Both the position numbers and the translations under genes were made by a program. A DNA stretch of 17,410 bases from JAAYGT01 sp050252075 (GTDB lineage Bacteria; Pseudomonadota; Gammaproteobacteria; Burkholderiales; Burkholderiaceae_B), in the NCBI GenBank assembly GCA_050252075.1, contig JBFWLP010000071.1, forward strand, positions 1-17,410. Reading direction: 5' to 3'. Below, one piece after another: positions 8,178 through 14,462 of this stretch; position 1 is the first letter of the stretch, and each line of letters opens with the position of its first letter. The notes beneath the pieces are model-generated. The model did not search any database. It saw only the letters and a list, made by a program, of their open reading frames with translations, and had not been told where the DNA came from.

Positions 8178-8201
8178 GGCTGTTCCGTGGGCTGTTCCGA
8201 G
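8178..8201. repeat. Tandem 12-bp direct repeat in the divergent c-di-GMP promoter region
   Basis: Two consecutive 12-bp units, GGCTGTTCCGTG (8178-8189) and GGCTGTTCCGAG (8190-8201), match at 11 of 12 positions. They lie in the 207-bp gap between the divergent EAL and GGDEF genes, 36 bp upstream of the EAL gene start. Direct half-sites at about one helical turn could bind a regulator to both promoters. No matching factor is recognised. Confidence 0.4.
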
Positions 8202-8303
8202 GTTAAGGCCGGTATTTGCGATCCGCCCATCTTACCCTGAAAGTCGGTGTTTAACCGCAGACACACCCCAAAATTCCTTGGTTACGGCGACACAAACCTC
8301 GGG

Positions 8304-8309
8304 TATACT
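8304..8309 (+). promoter_or_regulatory. Possible -10 element of the diguanylate cyclase gene
   Basis: TATACT matches the sigma-70 -10 consensus at five of six positions and sits 34-46 bp before the GTG/ATG start candidates. No good -35 is found at 16-18 bp (GTTACG at 8281-8286), so an activator may be needed or the call may be wrong. The rest of the 8143-8349 gap shows nothing else beyond the tandem repeat. Confidence 0.35.
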
Positions 8310-8349
8310 TTTTTCCGCATACAACGAGCCTCTCACTGTGCCCCCAGCC

Positions 8350-9990
8350 ATGCCTCTACGCGCTGCAACCCAAAGCATTTTCTTCCGGCTGGCCCTGCTA
8401 GGGGTGTGCATGATACTCATCGGCTCGACCATCCGCTTTTTCATCCTGTCGCACTTTCTGCGGGAAGACATGACGACGGTGGTCTCCGCGCAGCAAATGA
8501 CGCTGGCCAACTACGTGGCCAACGACATCGGGCACAAGATCCTCACCCGGCAGTTCCGGCTGCAGCAACTGGGCGACAGCCTGCCAGCGCCGGCACCCGG
8601 CCTACCGGTGAACTATGTCGACCCCACCCTGGGTCAGTCCGCCCCCTTCGAGGCGCTTTTTTCCGCCGGCCTGCTGCTGTCGACCGCCGACGGCCGGGCC
8701 TTGCTCGACACCACCACATTCGACTGGTCGGGCTCGCCCCTGCAATTTCTTCCCCAAGCCGCGCTGAACCGCAATGCCAACGAGTCCAGCCACATCGGAA
8801 AGCCGGTACAAGCCGGCCAGGAAGGGCCGATCCTGCCCATGACGCGCGTGCTTTACGACACAACGGGAACCCCCTGGGCGTATCTTACGGGGTTCACCTT
8901 TCTGAACAGCCCCGACTTCCTGGGCAATCTTCTGCAGGCCCGCCTGGGCCAGACCGGCAGCGGCTTTCTGCTTATATCGCCGCAGAACCAGCTTTTTGTG
9001 GCAGCATCAAACCCCGGAAAAGTCCTGACCCCCACCCCCAAGCCAGGCGTGAACCTATTGCACGACCAGGCTATGCAAGGCTATCGCGGCACCGGCGTCA
9101 CCGTAAACGCACATGGCATCGAGGAAATTTCCGCCATCGTATCGGTTCCGAACACGAACTGGTTTCTGGTGTCGGCCATTGCAACCTCTGAAGCCTTGGG
9201 CACGGTTGAACGCCTGAAAGCCTATCTGCTGCGCAACACCGTGCTTACGGTTATTTTCCTTTTTCTGGCGCTGGCCTTGGTGGTGCCCTTTACGCTGCGC
9301 CCGCTCACCAATGCCACGCGCCAGGCGGAAAAAATGTCGCGGGGCCTGGCGCCGCTGGCGCCCTTGTCGGGAGCCGGCCGCGGGGAAGTGGGCATTCTTA
9401 TTACCGCCTTCAATCGCCTTCTGGACAAACTGAACGAACAGCAAGCGGAACTATCCAGGGCGGCCAACCACGACTCGCTGACCGGCCTGCCGAACCGGCG
9501 GCTGCTGGCCGACCGCCTGGAAAGCGCCCTGGCAACGGCACGCCGGAACGGCACGGCGATCGCCCTTCTTTTTATCGACCTGGATCAGTTCAAGCCGATC
9601 AACGACAGTCTTGGCCACGACGCGGGCGATGCCGCCTTGCAGCGGGTGGCCCGGCGCCTGAGCCGGCATGTGCGGGAAAGTGATTCCGTCGCCCGGCTGG
9701 GTGGCGACGAGTTTGTCATTTTGCTCACGCACCTGACCGAAACCACTGCCCGGCATGCCGTCGAGAGCATAGCCGGTCACCTGATGACTGCAATCAGCGA
9801 GCCGTTCGAGCTCAACGGCACCGCTTGCAGTCTGGGTATATCGATAGGCGCGGTGATCAGCGACGGCACCCACAACAAGGCCGACCTGATGCGCTGGGCC
9901 GACCAGCTCATGTACCAGGCCAAAGACGCCGGCCGGGGGCGCTGCGTTATCGAGGACGCACAGCGGTGTGCCGCAAACGCAACTGCGTAA
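8350..9990 (+). CDS. Membrane diguanylate cyclase with periplasmic sensor, HAMP and GGDEF domains
   Basis: Predicted to make c-di-GMP from two GTP. From the ATG at 8350 it is 546 residues: TM1 at about 11-34, a periplasmic sensor (double-Cache-like) at about 36-290, TM2 at about 295-316, HAMP at about 316-370, and GGDEF at about 371-535. The catalytic domain looks complete: DSLTGLPNR at 375-383, FIDLDQFKPINDSLGHDAGD at 408-427, GGDEF at 451-455, and an intact inhibitory I-site RESD at 442-445, five residues upstream. Product inhibition is therefore expected. An in-frame GTG at 8338 would add four residues. An open frame back to 8149 would add 67 residues of low-complexity translation and is unlikely. 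It diverges from a probable c-di-GMP phosphodiesterase, and its last 44 bp overlap the convergent sigma-factor gene. The sensed ligand is unknown. Confidence 0.92.
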   Translation: MPLRAATQSIFFRLALLGVCMILIGSTIRFFILSHFLREDMTTVVSAQQMTLANYVANDIGHKILTRQFRLQQLGDSLPAPAPGLPVNYVDPTLGQSAPFEALFSAGLLLSTADGRALLDTTTFDWSGSPLQFLPQAALNRNANESSHIGKPVQAGQEGPILPMTRVLYDTTGTPWAYLTGFTFLNSPDFLGNLLQARLGQTGSGFLLISPQNQLFVAASNPGKVLTPTPKPGVNLLHDQAMQGYRGTGVTVNAHGIEEISAIVSVPNTNWFLVSAIATSEALGTVERLKAYLLRNTVLTVIFLFLALALVVPFTLRPLTNATRQAEKMSRGLAPLAPLSGAGRGEVGILITAFNRLLDKLNEQQAELSRAANHDSLTGLPNRRLLADRLESALATARRNGTAIALLFIDLDQFKPINDSLGHDAGDAALQRVARRLSRHVRESDSVARLGGDEFVILLTHLTETTARHAVESIAGHLMTAISEPFELNGTACSLGISIGAVISDGTHNKADLMRWADQLMYQAKDAGRGRCVIEDAQRCAANATA

Positions 9991-10630
9991 TGACTCGCTC
10001 GGCCATGCCGGCGCAACGCGCACCGTCAAAAGGATACAGCCGGGTCAGCGAGCCGAGTGCCTCTTGGTGCAGGGTTTGGCGCAAACGCACCCGCGCCCGG
10101 AACAGCCGGGTTTTCACCGTGACGGCATTGACATCAAGGCTCGCAGCGATTTCCGCCACATCCAGGCCATGAACCTCTTTCAGGACAAACACCAGACGGA
10201 ACGGCTCGGGTAGCGCCTCGATCGCCCGCTGCAGAAGTTGGGCCAGTTCGCTTTGCGCGGCGGCCTCTTCCGGTTCGGTGACTCGGCTTGCCCGCAACGG
10301 TTCAAAGGAAGTTTGGTAGTGTTCATTCACAGTATCGTAGCCCTCTGACAGATGCTGCCTGCGCCGGTGCATGCGAGCCGCATTGATTGCGATGCGTGTC
10401 ATCCAGGTTGAAAAGGCCGACTCGCCGCGAAACTGGTCAAGGCGGCTGAAACCATATACGTAGGCCTCTTGCAACGCATCCTGGGCATCGGCATCGTTGT
10501 CCAGAATGGCACGAACCACCCGAAACAACCTGGGGTTCAACCCAACCACCAACGCACGTATTGCCCGCTCGTCGCCCTGACGGGCGGCGTCGACCAGTTC
10601 GTGCTGCGACGGTGAATCCGGCAAGATCAT
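9947..10630 (-). CDS. ECF-family RNA polymerase sigma factor with C-terminal Cys tail
   Basis: This is a 227-residue sigma-70 family factor of the extracytoplasmic-function group, expected to redirect RNA polymerase to stress promoters. Region 2 spans about 21-92 (DAQDALQEAYVYGFSRLDQF at 48-67, then FSTWMTRIAINAARMHRRR at 73-91). Region 4 spans about 131-185 (LPEPFRLVFVLKEVHGLDVAEIA, then the recognition helix VNAVTVKTRLFRARVRLR at 167-184). There is no region 1.1 or 3. It is longer than a minimal ECF factor because of a tail at 186-227 containing YPFDGARC at 199-206, whose Cys206 is the protein's only cysteine. The ATG at 10628-10630 overlaps the stop of the cupredoxin gene as ATGA, so translation is probably coupled. 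No anti-sigma gene is adjacent. Its 3' end overlaps the convergent cyclase gene by 44 bp. Confidence 0.93.
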   Translation of the reverse strand: MILPDSPSQHELVDAARQGDERAIRALVVGLNPRLFRVVRAILDNDADAQDALQEAYVYGFSRLDQFRGESAFSTWMTRIAINAARMHRRRQHLSEGYDTVNEHYQTSFEPLRASRVTEPEEAAAQSELAQLLQRAIEALPEPFRLVFVLKEVHGLDVAEIAASLDVNAVTVKTRLFRARVRLRQTLHQEALGSLTRLYPFDGARCAGMAERVITQLRLRHTAVRPR

Positions 10631-11196
10631 GGGGCCTCTCCTGGCATCACTTTACCGCCATCGGCACGGAGCAACGCCTGCAGCGCGGGAAACCGGCCCG
10701 GCCCGGACGGCATTTGCGTCGTATTGAAATAGGGTTCATTGACCCACCCGTCGCTGCCGGGGCCTCCCACCACAATACGCCCCACCATCCCGTGTGCCAA
10801 GTGCGGCAAACAATAAAAATCAAACACGCCCGGTACATCGAACCTGACATCGCGCCGGTCGCCCGGCAGCAGGAAACCGGTATCCCATGGAATGGCCTGA
10901 CGCGGAATGCGGCGCGGTTGCTGAAACAAGGCCGGATGAAAGCCGGTGGCCGTGTGGCTGTTGGCCGGATCGTCATTGATGAAACTTACCAGGGCATCAA
11001 CGGGAACCACGATTCCCCAGGGCTCAAACCAGACCCGCTCGCCTCGCGGCGTTCCGCGCATCCGGATGGCCGGGGTACGTTTAGCGGCCTGATCCGCCGT
11101 GCCCGCAGCGACGGCAGCAGCCGTGGCCGGTCGCCACGCCAGACCCATGGCCAGCCATCCGGCCGTCACCAGCATGTGCCTGCGCCCGGAAGTCAT
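10627..11196 (-). CDS. Exported plastocyanin-like cupredoxin
   Basis: This is a 189-residue single-domain cupredoxin, expected to bind one type 1 copper in the periplasm and carry electrons or copper. The leader (GRRHMLVTAGWLAMGLAWRPATAAA) has a twin arginine followed by a hydrophobic stretch, suggesting Tat export, although the motif is imperfect. Copper ligands are visible in the usual order: His81 in NDDPANSHT, then Cys129, His132 and Met137 in YCLPHLAHGM, which reproduces the plastocyanin C-x2-H-x4-M spacing. Conserved VPGVFDFYC precedes the Cys. After the domain (ending near 144) come about 45 residues with no recognised motif. It is the middle gene of a three-gene operon: its ATG overlaps the upstream stop and its stop overlaps the sigma start, both as ATGA. 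The fold and copper site are clear; the partner and reaction are not known. Confidence 0.85.
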   Translation of the reverse strand: MTSGRRHMLVTAGWLAMGLAWRPATAAAVAAGTADQAAKRTPAIRMRGTPRGERVWFEPWGIVVPVDALVSFINDDPANSHTATGFHPALFQQPRRIPRQAIPWDTGFLLPGDRRDVRFDVPGVFDFYCLPHLAHGMVGRIVVGGPGSDGWVNEPYFNTTQMPSGPGRFPALQALLRADGGKVMPGEAP

Positions 11197-11618
11197 TTCG
11201 ACTGCAACCGGTTCTTGGCATCGCGATCGTGAAAGAGCACCACATGTGCATGGGGTTGCTCGACACCGGGGTGCCCTGCGTTGTAATAGATATCAACAGA
11301 TGCCACTTGATGCGCACCCAGATGCAAATTGTCGAACGCTTTGCCCTCTTGCAACGACTTCAGCGGCACCATATACACCGTGGCCGACAACAGGCCGTTG
11401 CGGTCGTACCCTAAAAACGGGCCGGCCGGCAAGGTGGCGGGGTCAATATAAAGCGTACCGAGGCCTGGAATGAATTCAGGCAAGGGAACCAGTGAGCTGA
11501 CTTTTGCGTAGGGAGCGCCGGGAGGCGCCTGATCCAGCGTACCGGTGTCGTGCGCCTGGGCGACGGGCAAGATAAACCCCAAAGCCAGGGCGGCCAAAGA
11601 AAGTCGAAAAGTCTTCAT
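11193..11618 (-). CDS. Secreted TTHB210-like (DUF5602-type) protein
   Basis: This is a 141-residue exported protein. The ATG at 11616-11618 has a strong ribosome site (AAAGGA, 6-nt spacer) and opens directly onto a signal peptide (MKTFRLSLAALALGFILPVAQA, cleavage after residue 22); the longer upstream open frame lacks both. The mature part resembles the TTHB210-like family: LPEFIPGLGTLYIDP near 46-60, GPFLGYDRNGLLSATVYMVPL near 66-86, and a His-rich end, YYNAGHPGVEQPHAHVVLFH at 111-130 (His116, 123, 125 and 130), which could bind metal. In Thermus thermophilus HB8, expression of TTHB210 is controlled by an ECF sigma/anti-sigma pair; here the homologue is first in an operon that ends with an ECF sigma factor. 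The biochemical function of the family is unknown. The family assignment is from memory of its motifs and needs a profile search. Confidence 0.72.
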   Translation of the reverse strand: MKTFRLSLAALALGFILPVAQAHDTGTLDQAPPGAPYAKVSSLVPLPEFIPGLGTLYIDPATLPAGPFLGYDRNGLLSATVYMVPLKSLQEGKAFDNLHLGAHQVASVDIYYNAGHPGVEQPHAHVVLFHDRDAKNRLQSK

Positions 11619-11639
11619 GATGCATCCTTTGCAGTTATG

Positions 11640-11657
11640 CTGGCCATCAGTGGCCAG
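11640..11657. promoter_or_regulatory. Perfect 7-bp hairpin/dyad upstream of the TTHB210-like operon
   Basis: CTGGCCA (11640-11646), loop TCAG, TGGCCAG (11651-11657). It lies 22 bp before the operon's first start codon, inside the predicted 5' leader. It could be an operator, a leader hairpin or neither. Confidence 0.4.
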
Positions 11658-11668
11658 GGCGCGCATTG

Positions 11669-11694
11669 GATGCCGCGACGCGGCCAAAGGTTCC
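11669..11694 (-). promoter_or_regulatory. Candidate ECF-type promoter of the sigma-factor operon
   Basis: On the minus strand GGAACC (complement of 11689-11694) is followed 16 bp later by CATC (complement of 11669-11672). This resembles ECF promoters with a GGAAC -35 and a CGTC-like -10. The start would fall near 11660, about 40 nt before the first gene. GGAAC also occurs elsewhere in this GC-rich window, so this is only a candidate for autoregulation. Confidence 0.35.
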
Positions 11695-11704
11695 CGAACA
11701 TCGA

Positions 11705-11710
11705 TATACT
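11705..11710 (+). promoter_or_regulatory. Possible -10 element of the DMT transporter gene
   Basis: TATACT lies 66 bp before the GTG start of the transporter, with no convincing -35 at normal spacing. Confidence 0.25.
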
Positions 11711-11776
11711 AGGCGGCTGCCACGCGCAGCGCCATTCGCGTTACCTGCGGCAAGACCTTGATCCCTAAGGAAATTC

Positions 11777-12727
11777 GTGCAGCAACCCTCACCTGAACAC
11801 CGCACCCGAACCGAGTATTTGCCGGGCGTTCTTGGCATTGTTCTGGCCTCCATACTGTGGGGAACCACCGGTGTTTCCGCTACGTTTGCTCCCGACGTCG
11901 GCCCCGCCGCCATCGGTGCGGCGGCCATGGGCATCGGCGGGTTGCTGCAAGCCGCACTGGCCGGACGCGGCATTTTCCGGCACGCCGCCATGCTCCGGGC
12001 CCAATGGCCCTGCCTGGTGGTGGGCGGCTTGGCGGTCGCCGTCTACCCCCTGGCGTTTTATGGCTCCATGCGGCTGGCCGGTGTCACTATCGGCACCGTG
12101 GTTTCCATCGGCTCCGCACCCCTGCTATCGGCGCTGATCGAAGTCATGAAGGACAACCTGCGCCTGAGCGCACGTTGGGCGATCGCGGCCACGCTGGGCA
12201 TTCTGGGTGTGGTGCTGCTCAGTGTGGCGGAAAGCGCGGGCGCGGTTGCCGGCATGGACGACATGTCGGTGGGTGCCGGCGTGCTGCTGGGCTGTATGGC
12301 CGGCTTCACATACGCTTTGTACTCCTGGGCGGCCCGGCGCGTGATGCAACGGCATGTGCCGCCGCGCGCGGTGATGGGCGCCATGTTCGGTCTGGGCGGC
12401 CTGCTGCTGATGCCGGTGCTGGTCGCCACCGGTGCCCCGTTTCTGGCCTCGTGGAACAACGCCGCCGTCGGCCTTTACATGGCTCTGGTTCCCATGTTCC
12501 TGGGCTACCTGTGCTTCGGCTACGGGCTGGCACGAGTACCGGCCAGCACAGCCACCACCATTACCCTGCTGGAACCGGTGGTGGCCGCCGCACTGGCCGT
12601 ATTGATCGTCGGGGAACGCCTGCCTTGGTCAGGCTGGGCGGGCGTTGCCCTGATCATCGGCTGTCTGGTGTGTATCACGTTGCCGGCGCGTCGTTCCCGC
12701 GCCGCATCAGCCGGGCAAGCTCACTGA
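11777..12727 (+). CDS. DMT superfamily EamA-type transporter
   Basis: This is a 316-residue integral membrane protein with about ten hydrophobic helices arranged as two EamA repeats (about 15-150 and 167-305), the layout of the drug/metabolite exporter superfamily. Family signs include LASILWGTTGVSATFAP at 23-39, an early Trp-Gly in helix 1, and TATTITLLEPVVAAALAVLIVGERL late in repeat two, which matches the typical Glu-Pro and GE-L ends. The start is a GTG at 11777 with AAGGA about 5 nt before it. Substrates in this family range from amino acids to metabolites and cannot be predicted. It is divergent from the sigma-factor operon, and its last 53 bp overlap the convergent PaiB-like gene. Confidence 0.92.
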   Translation: MQQPSPEHRTRTEYLPGVLGIVLASILWGTTGVSATFAPDVGPAAIGAAAMGIGGLLQAALAGRGIFRHAAMLRAQWPCLVVGGLAVAVYPLAFYGSMRLAGVTIGTVVSIGSAPLLSALIEVMKDNLRLSARWAIAATLGILGVVLLSVAESAGAVAGMDDMSVGAGVLLGCMAGFTYALYSWAARRVMQRHVPPRAVMGAMFGLGGLLLMPVLVATGAPFLASWNNAAVGLYMALVPMFLGYLCFGYGLARVPASTATTITLLEPVVAAALAVLIVGERLPWSGWAGVALIIGCLVCITLPARRSRAASAGQAH

Positions 12728-13313
12728 AACCCCGTTGTTCCAGGGCATCGGCGGCACCCAGGCGATCCCTGTCCTCTTTGTTTTGCCCCAGTTTCGATTT
12801 GCCGGCCATCGACGTGATCTGGATTTCAATGCCTACAATGGCGCGCAGCATGCCATCGATGAACTCGGGCGAGGAGTCCGTCATTTTCCAGGGCAAGGGC
12901 TCGCGCGCCTCGTGGTGCCGCGTCAGCCGCGCCACCACCCCTCGCACAAAACGCTCGTCGTCACGAACAGCCAGGACGCCGTGAACGTGCACCACTTCGT
13001 AATTCCATGTGGGTACTTGCCGGTGCGTCTCGTGCTTGCCGGGATACCAGCTGGGTGAAATATAGCCGTGTGCGCCGCGAAAGACCACCATGACCGGCGT
13101 GCCGGACGAACAGCGCTGCCACACCGGATTGGCCCGCGCAACGTGAGCACGAAGAACCCCGTGCTCACCCGCAGCCGGATCAAACTCGAACGGCAGATGG
13201 TCGGCGTCCAGGCCGGTATCCGTTTGTGTAACCAGCATGCCCAGCGGATGGTCGCGAATGATGCGCAACAATTCGGCGGGTTGGTTCTGGGCGAAATGGA
13301 CGGGAATATACAT
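12675..13313 (-). CDS. PaiB-family FMN-binding protein / putative regulator
   Basis: This is a 212-residue protein of the PaiB family, related by fold to pyridoxamine 5'-phosphate oxidases and usually annotated 'FMN-binding negative transcriptional regulator'. Hallmarks are the N-terminal MYIPVHF, GMLVTQTDTGLDADHLPF at 25-42, VFRGAHGYISPSWYPGKHETHRQVPTWNYEVVHVHG at about 77-112 (family core PTWNY at 101-105), and MLRAIVGIEIQITSMAGKSKLGQNK at 155-179. No DNA-binding domain is apparent, so direct repressor activity should be doubted; Bacillus PaiB is known for effects on sporulation and degradative enzymes. The same frame stays open to 14414, but that extension is antisense to the LysR gene and is non-coding. 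It is convergent with and overlaps the EamA transporter gene and diverges from lysR. Confidence 0.9.
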   Translation of the reverse strand: MYIPVHFAQNQPAELLRIIRDHPLGMLVTQTDTGLDADHLPFEFDPAAGEHGVLRAHVARANPVWQRCSSGTPVMVVFRGAHGYISPSWYPGKHETHRQVPTWNYEVVHVHGVLAVRDDERFVRGVVARLTRHHEAREPLPWKMTDSSPEFIDGMLRAIVGIEIQITSMAGKSKLGQNKEDRDRLGAADALEQRGFSELARLMRRGNDAPAT

Positions 13314-13337
13314 GGTGCACTCAACGAGAAATGGAAG

Positions 13338-13363
13338 AACGAACTTCGTTACTATGGCGCATA
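13338..13363. promoter_or_regulatory. Two short dyads in the paiB-lysR divergent region
   Basis: AACGAA-C-TTCGTT (13338-13350) is followed two bases later by TATG-GCG-CATA (13353-13363). Both lie in the 78-bp gap between the divergent PaiB-like and LysR genes. One could be the LysR autoregulatory site. The short arms mean chance cannot be excluded. Confidence 0.35.
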
Positions 13364-13391
13364 AAGAAAAGAATGAGAAGACGGTAACGCC

Positions 13392-14309
13392 ATGAACTAC
13401 GACATCCAAACCCTGCGCATCTTTCTGGCCGTCGCCCGCGAAGGCTCGATTGCCCGGGCTGCCGATAAAGAGCACACGGTGGCCTCGGCGGTCAGCAAAC
13501 GTATTTCCGATCTGGAACAACGTATTGGCACACCGCTGCTGTATCGCCACCGGCGTGGTGTGACGCTGACGCTGGCAGGCACTGAACTGCACCAGTACGC
13601 AGAACGCATTGTGGGGGAGCTGGCCAATCTGGACAGCGCCCTGAGCAATTACGCCAATGGCGTTAAAGGCCAGGTACGGCTGGTGGCCAACACGTCGGCA
13701 ATTGTGCAGTTTCTGCCCCAGGATCTTTCCAGCTTCCTGAAGCAGCACCCCACCGTCAAAATCGACCTGGAAGAACACACCAGTGAAACCGTGCACAAAA
13801 TGATAGTGAACGGCTCCGCCGATTTGGGCATTATGGTGCCCCAGCGGCCGCTCGATGGATTGCATGCCTCGCTGTACCGTGCCGACCAGCTCATGGTGAT
13901 CATGCCGCCCGACCACCCGCTTGCCCGGCGCAACACCGGCCACCTGCGCTTTGCCGACACACTGGCATACGACTACGTGGGCCTTCCACGCGGCACATCG
14001 CTGTGCAACGCCATCATGGAGGCTGCCCGCGATGTGGGACGCCCCCTGCGCCTGCGCATTCAGGCGACCAGCTTCGACGGCTTGCGCCGCATGGCCGCCC
14101 TGGGCTTGGGAATCGGCATTCTTCCCCGGGGAAGTGTTGAGCCCTTTCTGCAAACGGAAGGGCTGGCTGCTGCACATCTGGACGAAACCTGGGCATGCCG
14201 CGAACTGATGCTGGTAGCAAAAAACCCTGAAAATCTGCCGAAACTGGCGCGGTTGCTTTACGATCACTTGTATCTGGCCGGCCGGAACTCCATCCATACA
14301 ACCCCATAA
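13392..14309 (+). CDS. LysR-family transcriptional regulator
   Basis: This is a 305-residue LysR-type regulator. The N-terminal winged helix-turn-helix at 1-60 shows the family pattern (LRIFLAVAREGSIARAADKEHTVASAVSKRISDLEQRIGTPLLYR, then TLTLAGTELHQYAERI). The ligand domain at about 88-295 includes GSADLGIMVP and LGLGIGILPRGSVEPF. The start at 13392 has an AGAAG-like ribosome site and begins at the domain. It lies directly upstream of, and in the same direction as, the CoA-transferase/lyase/Bug genes, which it probably controls, and diverges from the PaiB-like gene. The effector is probably the acid taken up by the pathway or its CoA ester, but this is inference. Confidence 0.94.
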   Translation: MNYDIQTLRIFLAVAREGSIARAADKEHTVASAVSKRISDLEQRIGTPLLYRHRRGVTLTLAGTELHQYAERIVGELANLDSALSNYANGVKGQVRLVANTSAIVQFLPQDLSSFLKQHPTVKIDLEEHTSETVHKMIVNGSADLGIMVPQRPLDGLHASLYRADQLMVIMPPDHPLARRNTGHLRFADTLAYDYVGLPRGTSLCNAIMEAARDVGRPLRLRIQATSFDGLRRMAALGLGIGILPRGSVEPFLQTEGLAAAHLDETWACRELMLVAKNPENLPKLARLLYDHLYLAGRNSIHTTP

Positions 14310-14334
14310 CGCCCACCGTGCACGCCGGTTCAGG

Positions 14335-14351
14335 CATCGCCGTTCGCGATG
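14335..14351. other. Hairpin just downstream of lysR
   Basis: CATCGC (14335-14340), loop CGTTC, GCGATG (14346-14351). It lies 25 bp after the lysR stop. There is no T-run, so it is not a clear intrinsic terminator; it may only slow read-through into the next operon. Confidence 0.25.
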
Positions 14352-14389
14352 GCTGATATGCCAAACGATTGCTTCTCTATCGGCACGGA

Positions 14390-14404
14390 TGATTTTTACA
14401 ATCA
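14390..14404. promoter_or_regulatory. Candidate LysR-type binding dyad before the CoA-transferase operon
   Basis: TGATT-TTTAC-AATCA is a perfect inverted repeat of 15 bp total, the usual size for LysR-type sites, though it is not a strict T-N11-A match. It ends 58 bp before the CoA-transferase ATG. A weak -10 (TTTATT, 14427-14432) follows at a spacing suitable for activation. Confidence 0.4.
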
Positions 14405-14462
14405 GATGGCTCACTGGCAGTCACCCTTTATTGTGCAGTCGCTTTCACAGGATTTCTTCCCC

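Noticed and set aside
8149..8349. N-terminal extension of the diguanylate cyclase from an ATG at 8149
   Set aside because: It would add 67 residues without a domain, place the membrane segment far from the N-terminus, and cover the likely promoter region.
11619..11687. Longer N-terminus for the TTHB210-like protein
   Set aside because: The ATG at 11618 has a strong ribosome site and opens directly onto a signal peptide; the extension would bury it and span the dyad.
13314..14414. Long minus-strand open frame continuing upstream of the PaiB-like gene (total 579 codons)
   Set aside because: It is fully antisense to the well-supported LysR gene, its translation shows no domain, and PaiB homologues begin at MYIP.
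14349..14462. ATG at 14349 as start of the CoA-transferase
   Set aside because: The family domain begins just after ATG 14463, and the extra residues cover the predicted LysR dyad and the post-lysR hairpin.
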